36,815 nucleotides of DNA. Origin: Papiliotrema nemorosa. Its lineage: Eukaryota; Basidiomycota; Tremellomycetes; Tremellales; Rhynchogastremaceae. Under the pieces are notes generated by a model. That model was not told the DNA's origin. It saw only the letters and a list, made by a program, of their open reading frames with translations, and ran no database searches. The translations under genes and the position numbers were made by a program. Each line of letters begins with the position of its first letter. Positions within the stretch are counted from its first letter, which is position 1. The stretch lies in NCBI GenBank assembly GCA_032158125.1, contig JASKOT010000061.1, positions 1 through 36,815 of the forward strand, given 5' to 3'. This document shows, one piece after another, positions 9,497-19,352 of this stretch.

Positions 9497-10830
9497 CTAC
9501 CATCGATCCTCTCGGCGTCCAAACATCATCGAATCCATGTCCATGCCCGACATTGACAACTGCAGCTCCACCTCACTCAGGCGACGGCTGTGATCCGATT
9601 CTTTCACATCGTACATCCCCTCGAGTGACTCTGACGCACTCAAGGAGCTCGATCGGCGGAGATTGTTGCCTGATGCTGACGATTGTTCCGTGGGGGACGG
9701 CTGGAAAGCCATCATCTCGGTAGACCCTACCATTTGATTGGTCATGCCAGACGGCTGGGAGGCAAAGGCGGTTTCGGGCCAAGTCAGTCCAGGCTGACCC
9801 ATGGCCGGCAGGAGTGATTCGAGATGTTGGATACGGGCTGCTTGCATCTCGGTGATTTGCTTGAGGTCGCTGAGATGAGTGACGAGGTCGTACAACGGAC
9901 TCACTGGATGTATCGGACACTTTGCGAGAGGATACGTCCCTTGCAGTGTGCAGCATCTTTCTGCTTGGTTGTGGAGCCCGACCTCTTGTTCTTCTTCTTC
10001 TTCGCAGGACTGGCCACCTCTTCCTCGTCTTCCTCCTCTACCGCCTCTTCGACCTGACTGTAATGCGCAGGCAAAAGTTGGCATAATTCCTCAATCTTGG
10101 AATTAATGTGCTCCCTTCTTCGCTTCTCCACCTGATTGTGGCACTCTCTCCTTCGTTGCTTTTTGTACGAGTCATTCGAGGTGAGCTCTTGCGCAGGCGT
10201 GATGGGGCTATCCATGATGGCCTCATCAGTGTAGCTGTAGGACCCAAAGCTACCTGGGACAAGGCTGGGCGCGCTGCTCGGCCATACCCCCGATGGGGGA
10301 ATAGGGATGCCATACGGGTTATACTCGGGAGGGGAGATTGAATCCGTTCGTTCTCCCTCCTTGTGTGTGTCGAGCCCAATGCCTAACCCGAATCGACCCG
10401 AAAAGGCGTCGCTATGACTCATGGTCCTGGGATGAGGGTGAACAGGTCGACCCCGGCTGACCGGAGGTCTACTGTCGGTCATTGAAAGCTTTCGTCTGGC
10501 AGGAGGTGCCTTGCCACCGGCGATATTTCGAGTCGACGAAAGAGACCGAGCTCGTTGCTCGGTAGTGTCTGCCATGGGAAAGTTGACGGGTGGTTCTGGG
10601 TTCTCAACCTTGAAGTTATTGAAGAGATGAAATGCGTGACCATCTAGATCAAGCGAAGTAGAATGAGGTGATGTGATGAATTGATCCAAGGAGGGTTGAC
10701 TCGGGAGCGAATGGGCAAAAGAAAAGGGGGAGATGAGGCCGGTATTACCTTGGTCGATTGCGGTTAGTATGTCGGTCTCGATGGACATGGAGCCATCAGA
10801 GAATGGTCGATGAAAATGAGGACGGGGCAT
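9497..10830 (-). CDS. bHLH transcription factor, class B, with long charged loop (432 aa, 2 exons)
   Basis: The basic region and helix 1 read RRRECHNQVEKRRREHINSK (about residues 223-242), followed by IEELCQLLP. It has the His, Glu and paired Arg positions of class B factors that read CACGTG. Helix 2 is KGRILSQSVRYI, completed across a 35-nt intron (9870-9904, GTGAGT...CTCAG) by HDLKQITEMQAARIQHLES, a short leucine-zipper-like extension. The loop between the helices is about 45 aa with a Glu run and then KKKKNKR, much longer than the usual 6-20. The N-terminal 220 residues are Ser/Pro-rich with no known domain, and the C-terminus is Ser-rich. The first ATG is at 10830; an alternative in-frame ATG is at about 10788. 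Target genes are unknown. Confidence 0.82.
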
Positions 10831-11705
10831 GACTGGTGGGTTGCCCGGAACGCTGGACGGTCAGTGAAGTCGAGGACCAAGGGGGGGGGGGGGCCCACCA
10901 AAAGCCTTCCGTCTTGATGGTTGTCATGACGGGTATACAGTGGCCACCAGTTTGTAGAAAGCGATGCCAAAGCTGCTGACGCTAGCGAGGGGAATGTGAC
11001 TGTTGACAAGAGGGCGGTCTGAAAGACGAGGGTCTGTCGTCGGGTGAGATGAATGGTGCTGGGGTATGAAGCGAAGACTAGATGAAGATGAGAAGAGACG
11101 AATGCTGAATCATTACGAGGCGTTGACTCTGGGCTCAGAGAGGATGAGGGGAAGGGCCGGGGGAGGGGAGGAGAAGTCAGTGAGAGGGTCAAGTCAAAGG
11201 GGGAGGAGGGGATAGTACGACTGGATGATTTGTTATTCCCGACAAAGAGTTGACCCTCTCCCGTTACCCCCAGACGCCACCCACTTTGGCCCCTGAGTTT
11301 GCCCCTCGGGTACTCCGCTTGCCCCGCATGCGCCGCCTCGTCCCTCGTGAATACTGCTCGATCAGGCATTTCTCGCTGTTTCTCCTTTTGATCCCGACGT
11401 GTGGCACTTTTGCCACTTGCAGAGCATAAATGCCTTCCCCAGGCTACATGCAACGCAGCGGCAATTCCGGAGTGAGCATGACTTTCTATGCAAGGTGCAT
11501 CGTCAGAGACTGAGGCGGCCAAAGGGAATATGCAGGATCCGTGTTAAAGTCTCCTCCGTGGCTTGCGTTGCTCAAGAGTGCGATATTGCGAAGACAGATT
11601 GGCTTCCCAGAAACCCTCATCACCGCTGCGAGTAACGCGCATCTAGGCAGATACCTGAAGACTTCATCGTCAACGGAGAACTGCATAATATACAGTGAGG
11701 TCTAT
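10831..11705. other. Long intergenic region upstream of the bHLH gene
   Basis: 875 bp between the bHLH start and the TOM22 stop, both genes on the minus strand. It holds a run of 13 G (10881-10893) and purine-rich stretches at 11100-11220, and is probably promoter plus a long leader. An open frame of 252 codons (10764-11522, minus) looks like composition rather than a gene. Confidence 0.5.
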
Positions 11706-12195
11706 CTAGAAGCCAGGAGGGGTGATTCCCTGCGGTTGAGCCGTTTGACCACCGGTCAGCTACCCATGTCAGCGCAGGTCCTCCTGGGGAATATCTGACA
11801 CATACCTGTTGCTGTCCATAGTTTTGCATTTGCATCTCCCTCTCCTGCTGTACCACCTTGTGTTCGTCGTCGATGGCCAATGCCAATGGAAGACCGATCA
11901 ACAGGGCGCTCGTGCTGACCCACCAAGCGACTGATCCGGCCGATTGCAGGGTCCACCATGTCCAAGACTTTGCTGATACATATCGTGCGTGCGCTCGGGT
12001 TCTTGTTGTTGGTGGGACAATGTCTTTGAGTGCGACCAATCGGTCGTATAGAGACTCATCGAGAGGGGAAAAGTCCTGATCGTCGTCTGAAAATATAGAT
12101 GAGGCGTCCGATGCGTTCGAGTCCGTTTCAAAGTCAGACTCCTTCTCTCCTTCCTGCAGCAAGATATCTTCGGGGACTTCTTCAACGAGGACCAT
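11706..12195 (-). CDS. TOM22: TOM22, mitochondrial import receptor subunit (147 aa, 2 exons)
   Basis: Central receptor and organiser of the TOM complex in the mitochondrial outer membrane. It begins MVLVEEVPEDIL, has an acidic cytosolic domain (residues 13-50 rich in Asp/Glu/Ser), then ESLYDRLVALKDIVPP. The single membrane segment WWVSTSALLIGLPLALAI is followed by DDEHKVVQQEREMQMQ. A 46-nt intron near 11760-11805 joins YGQQQ to LTGGQTAQPQGITPPGF; the C-terminal PPGF is a familiar fungal Tom22 ending. Without that splice the protein would run into unrelated sequence. The acidic cytosolic face and length (fungal Tom22 about 140-165 aa) fit well. Confidence 0.92.
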
Positions 12196-12378
12196 GTCGA
12201 GTGGAGTGAGACGTAATGTGGTTGTAAGGTGGAAAGTTGAGCGTCAAGAATACGGTGGAACGTCATGCAAAGTGGAAATCTCCTCCTTTTGAGTGACATC
12301 ACGTGATCAGAGATCAACACCGTCCACAGTGTCACTTCCATATCGCCCACCATCATACCTGTTGATGCAACACACGCA
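12196..12378. promoter_or_regulatory. Divergent TOM22/MPDU1 promoter with ATCACGTGAT palindrome
   Basis: 183 bp separate the two start codons. The 10-bp palindrome ATCACGTGAT at 12298-12307 contains the class B bHLH (Cbf1/USF-type) E-box CACGTG. Placement near the middle would allow it to serve both genes; this is inference. Confidence 0.5.
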
Positions 12379-13386
12379 ATGGCGGCCGTCATCCAAGCAA
12401 TCGTGAGTCGGGACCATTCTCAAGACTGACTTTTTAGCTGACGCCAATCACCCATCACATTCCAGCCTTTCTCCGAGAGCCCGCGGAAGCCCTCATCGGT
12501 GTAACGTGTTACAACTCGCTGGTGTACAATGTCGACCTGACCGATGTCGAGTGTCTGAAATATTCCCTCTCCAAGGGTCTCGGGCTTGGTATTGTTCTCG
12601 GTGGTGGCATAGTAAAAATTCCACAAGTGAGTTTACGCTTGGGTGCGCCAACTAAACGCGTAGATCATCAAGATTGTCAACACTCGCTCCGCAAAGGGCC
12701 TGTCGCTGTCTGCCTATGTATGTCGGGCTCTGGGACTTCAACTAACGAGAGATACTCGAGACCTTGTCCTACGCTGTCTCATTAGCATACGCTTCCCGCA
12801 ACGCGTTCCCCTTCTCGACCTATGGCGAAAACCTCTTCCTCACCATACAAAATGTCGTCATCACCCTTCTCATCCTATACTTTTCCACCCGATCCAAGCC
12901 GACATATGGTCGTGATGGGGGCGATACGTCGAAAGTGGCGGTGGGTCTGGCTGCTACGCTCGTCCTCGGGTGGTCGTTGTGGTCTCCTCATCTGTGTCCT
13001 CTGCCATTGCGTACGTCTCCATTCAATTCACGCTAATGACAGTGGGTGTCTTGCAAGCTGCAACCCTTCCGATATCGCTGCTGTCAAAAGCTCCTCAAAT
13101 CGTATCGAATCATCGAGCAAAGTCGACAGGGAATCTGTCGGCATTTGCAGTATTCAATGCCCTCTTGGGGTGCCTTGCGAGGCTGTTCACGACGAAACAA
13201 GAAGTAAACGATCCGCTAATCTTTTGGGGTTTCGCAGGCGCAGCGATCCTCAATGCTGTTCTGGCGGGGCAAATGATTGTGTACTGGCGGAATAGCGCCT
13301 TTGCAAGGAGGACATCGCTTGAGGAGAGCATCCTCGATTCGATACACAAAGAGGGCACTTCTCAGAGAGAGAGAAAATTGGATTGA
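12379..13386 (+). CDS. MPDU1: MPDU1/Lec35 family PQ-loop protein (289 aa, 5 exons)
   Basis: ER membrane protein needed for use of dolichol-phosphate mannose and glucose in N-glycan and GPI assembly in animals. Conserved blocks are CLKYSLSKGLGLGIVLGG, then VKIPQIIKIVNTRSAKGLSL (first PQ loop), FPFSTYGENLFLTIQN and LSKAPQIVSNHRAKSTGNLS (second PQ loop). They match human MPDU1 throughout and include about seven hydrophobic segments. The four introns (35, 37, 34 and 32 nt) all have GT-AG ends, and the model of 870 nt is in frame. ATG 12379 is the only start in frame with the first exon (MAAVIQAI). Whether the fungal protein also affects dolichol sugar use is family knowledge, not shown here. Confidence 0.9.
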
Positions 13387-13474
13387 ATGGCATTTTTAAA
13401 TGGCACTATCTGTCCATCTCTGGGGCGACAAATGCACGGACCTCTGTATTCAACGGCGAGTCTGAACTCGGATC

Positions 13475-13537
13475 ATGTTTTCCCTTTTATCTGGCGCAGG
13501 CTGTATCCTCCTTCTTGCCTGTTTTGTCTCCTGCTAA
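13475..13537 (+). other. Short hydrophobic upstream ORF (20 codons)
   Basis: ATG at 13475 opens a 20-codon frame, MFSLLSGAGCILLLACFVSC, ending with TAA right before the 318-aa orphan gene (28 bp from stop to the next ATG). It could be a translated leader peptide or chance. Confidence 0.2.
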
Positions 13538-13564
13538 GTGAGCCTCTTTAACTTGCACGACAGT

Positions 13565-14521
13565 ATGAGCTTCAACAACTGCGGCGATTCACGGAGAACC
13601 AGACATCCCATTTTCGAGCCTGGACCAGGTTATGCGGCCCTTCAAGCACGGATCGATATGCGGCCGCCCAAGCTCGGTGGATATTCGAAGAAGGACCAGC
13701 TGGGTTCGATTGCGGAGAGTTGGGGGTCAGTCCAAGGTCGGAACTATGGAATGTTTGGGAACCAACCCGATCCCAAGAGTCGATCAAATAGCCCCTTCCG
13801 AGTGCTTGTAGACCCAGACGCCGAACTAACAATGGCAAAAGAGAGAGCTCTCCGTCAGGCGCGTCAAGGCACCGAGTATGAGAAGTTTGGTGGAGGGCGA
13901 GCGCCCCAGTGTCTTACTGCAGGGTTCAGCGGTACTTCGACTCCAAGATGGACGCTGCAAGATGATGGTCCACCTCACGGAGAGCTTTCCCGGCCGTTTT
14001 CATCTCAAGCTCGGTCCCCGCCATTCTCAGGGTACATCGTGAATTCTTACCTCTCTCCCGATTCCAAGCATGGACGACTGGGTGATCAAGATTCTAAACA
14101 TCCTCAAGCCCGTTTCGAAGATCCCGATCACTTTAAAGCGTGCCCCATGAGCGACTGGAAATCTGACAGACATAACGCCACACTCATCGGTATCGACCAT
14201 GGAACACTTCCACAAGCAACATCAACAACCACTATGCAGGCCGGACACCAAGAGGCTAGCGCACATGCAAAAGCACGCGCAGCTGAGCCTAACCCTACTG
14301 ATCTGCACGGTCTCTTCGATTCGCTACCGCTAAGGCACGGCAACGAGGATTGGAGCAAGGTCCACAATCATATTCTAATTCCCACCTCTTCGATCTCAAC
14401 GTGGACCGATGACATACAGCTTATCAAGGAACGCTTCGACAAGATGAAGTCCGGAGACACGGCCGCAGATAGCAGGCGCATGTCATCCCTTCCGCTGGGG
14501 TCGGTTGCGCTTGGAAAGTGA
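13565..14521 (+). CDS. Orphan protein of 318 aa, single exon
   Basis: An uninterrupted frame from ATG 13565, the first ATG in this frame; an in-frame open extension upstream to 13538 has no ATG. The protein begins MSFNNCGDSRRTRHPIFEPG and is hydrophilic, rich in Ser, Pro, Gly, Asp and His. It has no membrane segment, signal peptide or domain I recognise. The C-terminal part (WTDDIQLIKERFDKMK) may be a short helix. Synonymous codon choice resembles the neighbouring genes. It lies tandem to MPDU1 (178 bp apart) and convergent with the transporter gene. As an intron-less gene in an intron-rich neighbourhood it stands out. It may be lineage-specific; the gene is real on length and composition only. 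Confidence 0.6.
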   Translation: MSFNNCGDSRRTRHPIFEPGPGYAALQARIDMRPPKLGGYSKKDQLGSIAESWGSVQGRNYGMFGNQPDPKSRSNSPFRVLVDPDAELTMAKERALRQARQGTEYEKFGGGRAPQCLTAGFSGTSTPRWTLQDDGPPHGELSRPFSSQARSPPFSGYIVNSYLSPDSKHGRLGDQDSKHPQARFEDPDHFKACPMSDWKSDRHNATLIGIDHGTLPQATSTTTMQAGHQEASAHAKARAAEPNPTDLHGLFDSLPLRHGNEDWSKVHNHILIPTSSISTWTDDIQLIKERFDKMKSGDTAADSRRMSSLPLGSVALGK

Positions 14522-15289
14522 TCCGCCACCGCCAACTCGAACTATTCGACAACACGAGATGAGTCGACTTGGAGAAGCCTTTTATCTTCCACTAGGCACC
14601 CTACCACCGAGATGACATGGGTCTGACAATGATCTAACGTCTCAGCCTACAAACGATGGCCTTTCTGACCGAGGTTGTGGTGGGCACATTCCGTAACTGG
14701 TAAGCACCTTTCAAGCATCGTTTTGGTAAACGACTGTCCCTTCGATCTGGCATCACTGCAAATAAGATGAGAGCGGTCTGCAGCTGCTCAGGCGCGTGAA
14801 AGTGGATACATTGCCGAACAGGCAGACCAGTGTTGTCACTCGCCGCTCCAGTGTATAGCAAGAGCATGAACTCGCCCCCGGACTAAGCTTCTCCGGCAGA
14901 GGCACCCGGGATCTTCTCGGCTCAACCACTCTCGAAAACGGATGTGCGCAACCGTACACTGACACGGGATTGGTTTCATTTTGCTGAACAAATGTCCGAG
15001 AGGAATCCCTTCACATCGCCTGGCTCGATAAAATCCTGTAGTCAGACAAACACGTGATTGACACCTATGGACGTGTTCTTAGTCGTGATAAGATCCGGTG
15101 GTTATCCACTTGTCGGGGCTCGTTCTATACATGACATTTGACAGCGGGAACGTAGTGGCAAGATAGACGCGAGCAATGAAGGTCGAACGAACCCACGTGG
15201 CGAAGTCCAACACAGGTGAGACTGACCCCCAGCCATCTGTATTGACTATGCTGCAGGCAAACTATCATATTTTTCATTCTTGGCCTTTT
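14522..15289. other. Intergenic region between convergent genes
   Basis: 768 bp between two 3' ends. Only short frames without recognisable similarity occur on either strand, and I find no RNA gene. Two UTRs would fill part of it. Part of an apparent 109-codon plus-strand frame starting at 15176 is antisense to the transporter gene's last exons. Confidence 0.45.
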
Positions 15290-17219
15290 CTACCTCTCTA
15301 CGACATACAGTGCAATACCTGCACAAGCACTGAAGTGAGTATTCTTCCACGCCTGAACTCACGTGGACAAAATCGGCATCATGGCGTCTACTATCAGTCA
15401 AAGTTCGTGACCGACTACGTTACTTACATTGTAGGGCTAGGAACATTGCAAGCGTGTGAGCGGTACCGGCTGGATTATAGAGTTGAGTTACGACAAGTTG
15501 ATTGATAGCGGTCGGCGTTCCCGAGCAGATGATGGCGAGAAAGATTCGCACTGCTGTTAGGAGAACACATAGCCATACGCACTTTTGTCCTCTGGAGGGT
15601 AAAGATTGGTGTGGTCACGCAACCCTTGCACAAGAAAGCTGGAATCAGCGAAGCTAGTGGGTTTTGCTCACATTCCGAAGACGGGAAGTAGGATCACTGT
15701 TGTCAGCTTTGGCCTGGCGGCAGCTCACTTTTACAGGTTGTCATCGCCTGAACATCAGCCACAACAATGAGACAATGAGAACAACTCACAATGATTGCGG
15801 GAGTCGGCAGAGATCGCCAGCTAGCAGGCTTCTGCAGCCTAGCAATCCCTGCACCGAGAAGGATCAGACTCGCCGGCACAGTGATGGCACCAAGAAATGT
15901 CGCCGTGTCAAGAACAAAAGCCAATGGCGGTTTGTCATCCGGAGCATTGGGCACACGCGTGCCTGTCCATCCGTCGACTGGCGTAAAGAGCGCCTTCAAG
16001 GGTTGAATGAGTGCACATGGCAGAGCTGAGACGAGGGCGATCGTGGTTGGCATCAAGAAGTTGGAGGCGAGTTTGAGTAAACGGGTGTGCCATGGTACGG
16101 TGTGGACAGATGGCGCAGGAGTGGGGGGCTCATGATAAGCGGGTCCTGAATCGAGGTGAGTCGGGAGCACAGCTGTGGACCGGCTTGGCTCCGGAGCATC
16201 CAGCGGGGCTGTGAAAGGGATCGGCCGGGTATTCTCGAGCATAGAGGTGAACGATGATGCTCTAGAGGTTTTCCGTTGAATAGATTCGTACCGGACGACC
16301 CGTTTGCTCAATTCGGCCGGTTCTTCCCCATGCTCACCGTGATCGGAAGATGTGCTCGGTCGCTGCTTCTCCAGACGCGGCGATTCAGCGGGTTCCTCCT
16401 CGATCACCTGCGTGTCCGACGTATCGGATAACTCCAAGTTTTCCTCGGCTTCCTTTTGCTCTGTTCTTCGTAACCTCCTCAGCCTATTCCCCCATCGTTC
16501 ACGAAACGGTGCCCGGGGCGGTCGAGACAGGTTTGCCTCTCTAAAGTCGAGAGCGCATAACTAACGTGAGCGCAATTATGAAATGAGCTCACCTTATGTA
16601 AGCCTAGAGGGAAGAAGAGCGTATTCATGATCAGGACAAATGCCCTTCAGTCAGTCGGGGCCTCAAATGAGACCCACGAGTCATAAGCGATGCCCAGATC
16701 CACGTCCACCTGTCCCCGGAAAGGCGGCTTGAGACCCAGCGTTTGCACGATGGCGATGGGCAGATTCCCCCAATTCGACGTACATCCCATCTGCAATGAG
16801 CAATGTCGGATCGAATACTCACGACCAGTATACCCCACTGAAAATCCATCGGGACATAGAAGATTTCTCTGACAACCAGAGCCAGTGAGAGTCCGAGCAC
16901 CTGATACAATATTGCGACCATTGCTAGCGATCCAAAAGCAGAGATATTGTCCGGCGTGAAAGCTGTCACTATCGACGAGAAGATAAGAGCGGGTAATGAT
17001 ACATTCTGCCTGTCAGCGGAGATCCACAATGGCCGCTCACAATGGCGAGGATCGAGACTCCCTTGGCTGATGCTGGAGTGAAGATGCCAATCTTGACTAT
17101 TATATAACCTAAGGCGACACATCCTAGAATCTTATAGTTGGGCGAGAATGCTGATTATGAGCCAGGCTGGGGATAAACGACTTGCCCTTGTAGATGATCT
17201 CGCCTGTTGTGGACGACAT
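15290..17219 (-). CDS. Membrane transport protein, auxin efflux carrier family (514 aa, 12 exons)
   Basis: A PIN-like/Mem_trans carrier, like yeast Ecm3/YLR152C proteins of ER or plasma membrane; substrate unknown. N-terminal half: MSSTTGEIIYK, YKILGCVALGYIIVKIGIF, NVSLPALIFSSIVTAF, then REIFYVPMDFQWGIL and TSNWGNLPIAIVQTLG, all typical of the family. A central hydrophilic loop (about residues 215-330, Ser/Pro/Glu-rich) precedes a C-terminal membrane half with NLYPPEDK, CSGTPTAINQLVVTQLY and LQYAMMPILSTACAG. Eleven introns had to be removed. The first (17151-17185) has a GC donor (G|GCAAGT...CAG). One acceptor near 15560 is ambiguous by 3 nt. The last exons lie in a stretch that at first looks empty. 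Confidence 0.85.
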
Positions 17220-17477
17220 GATGAGTACAAGATGTTGTGAATGCCGAAAGATCTACCCCTATACAACACCATGTGTCTACTCGTATACAATAACGATCCA
17301 CTAGGACATGGAGTGTCAAGAGACCTCTCGTATCTGGACGAGTCGAAAACCAGGCAGATTGCATTTTGAGCATTTCCGAAAAGCGCTCCGACGGCTCCGG
17401 CTTTCGGTCAAATGCGATCGATTGATTCTGGCAATCTCCCGCTCAAAGTCCTATACATCTAACCGCCTCACGTCGTA

Positions 17478-18547
17478 TTATCGTGTTAGGGCAGAGACTA
17501 AAGACCATATTGCGGTACCCACGATAGCTCCAGCAACGCCAGCTGCAGCATGACTGTGCTGCGGTGTGACTATCACCTCGTACCCAAGCATCTTGGACAA
17601 TCGGTCCGAGGCGACTTGCAGGAGAGGACTTGGCGCCCCTTCCTGAAGTGCCAATCCCTCTGGTAGCAGATCAACAGGCTCCGGAACATCCTCCACTGAC
17701 CCCTTTGCCATCTCTGTCTCCAGCATCCTTGCCACGTCCTGCACCTTGAGATCCAGCCGATCCACCAAGCTCGTCATTCTCTCTTCTACTCGTTCCACTA
17801 ATCGCCTTCTCTTCCAAGGCTCGACGATGGCAATCGCAACCACAAAGATGAGGAAATTGAAGATCAGACCAATCACGTTGGCCCAAGTCGAGACGCTTCG
17901 GATTTTGTCGCTCCACACCTGTTCCTCGTGGTATCGCTGTAAGATTGCGCTTGTCAAATCGGTAAACGCTTTGTCAACAGCCAACTCCTTCTCCTTTAGG
18001 TCTGTCGACGTGGACGCCACCGCGGCGGTCGAAGCGTGATCGGTTCGGACCAACGTGGTGAAAGCTGAAACATCTGCGTCGGTCCAAGAGTGCTTTCTCT
18101 CCAGAAGCGAGTTGACCTCGCGTTGAGAGGTTGAACGGTCAGCGACAGCTGTATCGTACGCGATCTTGGCTTGTCGAGCTGCGTTTCGCGTTTTGGCGAG
18201 ATTTGCCTCTGCCGTTAGGGGACAACGATGGGTTTCTCACCTTGATCCGAGACCATCACTTTGAGCCTTTCAACTTCATGGTAACCCGTCACCTCGTTGA
18301 GTTTTAGTCCGAGGACAGTAGCATGACGTGCGGCGGACGCAAGAGCATTATTGGTTCTCCTAGCGAGATCTGCCTGTACATTCTGGAGAGATGGCCCTAT
18401 GGACTGTTGGAGCTGGGAACGTACGCGGTGTATCGGGTGATCATTTCTTTTAGGATCGGGGGGAGAATAATGTCGGGCTACCCGTCCAACGCTTCCTGCT
18501 TGTCTGGAGGAGCATGCTCTTACGATTACGATGGGTCGAAATGACAT
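17478..18547 (-). CDS. SHE9: SHE9/MDM33 mitochondrial inner-membrane protein (345 aa, 2 exons)
   Basis: Inner-membrane protein that shapes mitochondria and is needed for normal ring or tubule morphology in yeast. Residues 1-30 (MSFRPIVIVRACSSRQ...) form an Arg/Ser-rich presequence without acids. A coiled-coil matrix part contains LNEVTGYHEVERLK, then QRYHEEQVWSDKIRSVSTW, a family signature. Next come the membrane segment VIGLIFNFLIFVVAIAIV and EPWKRRRLVERVEERM. A second hydrophobic segment near the C-terminus (AAAGVAGAIVGTAIWSLV) fits the two-membrane-span topology. One 32-nt intron joins SDQ to EANLAKTRNA. I chose ATG 18547 over the in-frame ATG at 18607 because it gives the better presequence; the upstream one would add 20 residues with acids. 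Confidence 0.85.
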
Positions 18548-19352
18548 GGCATCTGCGCTGCAATCAAATGAAATTTCCATAGCTGCAGGATAATGACGTT
18601 TCGCCAAAGAGGCGGCGAGTACCGCTGAATCGACTTGTCCTGACGCGCGTCGCGTCGGTCACACAAGAGGTGCTAGCCGGCATTCGTCCAGTCTGTCATG
18701 GCTCCGTGAACGAGACAGGAGCAGGGGAGACGACAACTCATGAATATTCTCAATGCCACACGCATCTGAGCTGCATCTCTCTGCTCTTGCATCACAGAGA
18801 CGATGCAAAGGGGTGAGATGTCAGAAAATGGAGGATGCCCACCCCCTGAAACGCAACAAGGGGTAGAGAATTCGTCAAAGACCCTGAATGTACCAAGACT
18901 CGGCCCCCCCAAAGGCGTGACGGCAGAGGAGGGAAAGGGCTCAGGGGGGGAAGCTTTTGATTCTCAGGGGCAGGGGGTCTCAGGGTTTTGGGTGAATTCG
19001 TTTCAAGTCTACTTGGAATCCTAGTACGCGCTTTGGTGCATGGGCTTCCCTTTGGTCAATCAACATTCTTCCATCTCTTCATCCAAACCCCCTTCTTCCC
19101 ATCCCCTCGACATAGATCAGGACTAGACGTCCCCTTTCTCGACCTCTCGTTCATTCTTTCATACATCCTCACGCTTCGACGACCACCCGACAGCGTTCAG
19201 TGAACTTTCACTTTCGGGCTCCCCCCACCACCAACACCACACACTCGTTTGTAGCACTCACGCTGTTCATACACCTTTCAGGATAACGAATACTTCCCGT
19301 GGCGATTCAATCTTGACGATCTGACCCTATTCACGCTCTTTTGTCCTTCACG
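18548..19352. other. Divergent intergenic region SHE9 / secreted acidic protein
   Basis: 805 bp. The right part (19060-19350) is strongly pyrimidine-rich on the plus strand (CT tracts), as is usual for fungal core promoters and leaders, and serves the secreted-protein gene. C-rich runs occur at 18840 and 18905. No gene supported. Confidence 0.5.

Noticed and set aside
9870..9904. Apparent stop codon directly after the bHLH helix 2 (frame break)
   Set aside because: Not a mutation: a 35-nt GTGAGT...CAG intron restores the frame and a plausible helix-2 extension.
10764..11522. 252-codon minus-strand open frame upstream of the bHLH gene
   Set aside because: No recognisable motif, low-complexity composition, overlaps the bHLH start in another frame and lies in a probable leader/promoter.
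15176..15505. 109-codon plus-strand frame with CNTC-like pair
   Set aside because: Overlaps antisense the last exons of the transporter gene, which encode family motifs; the Cys pair is chance.
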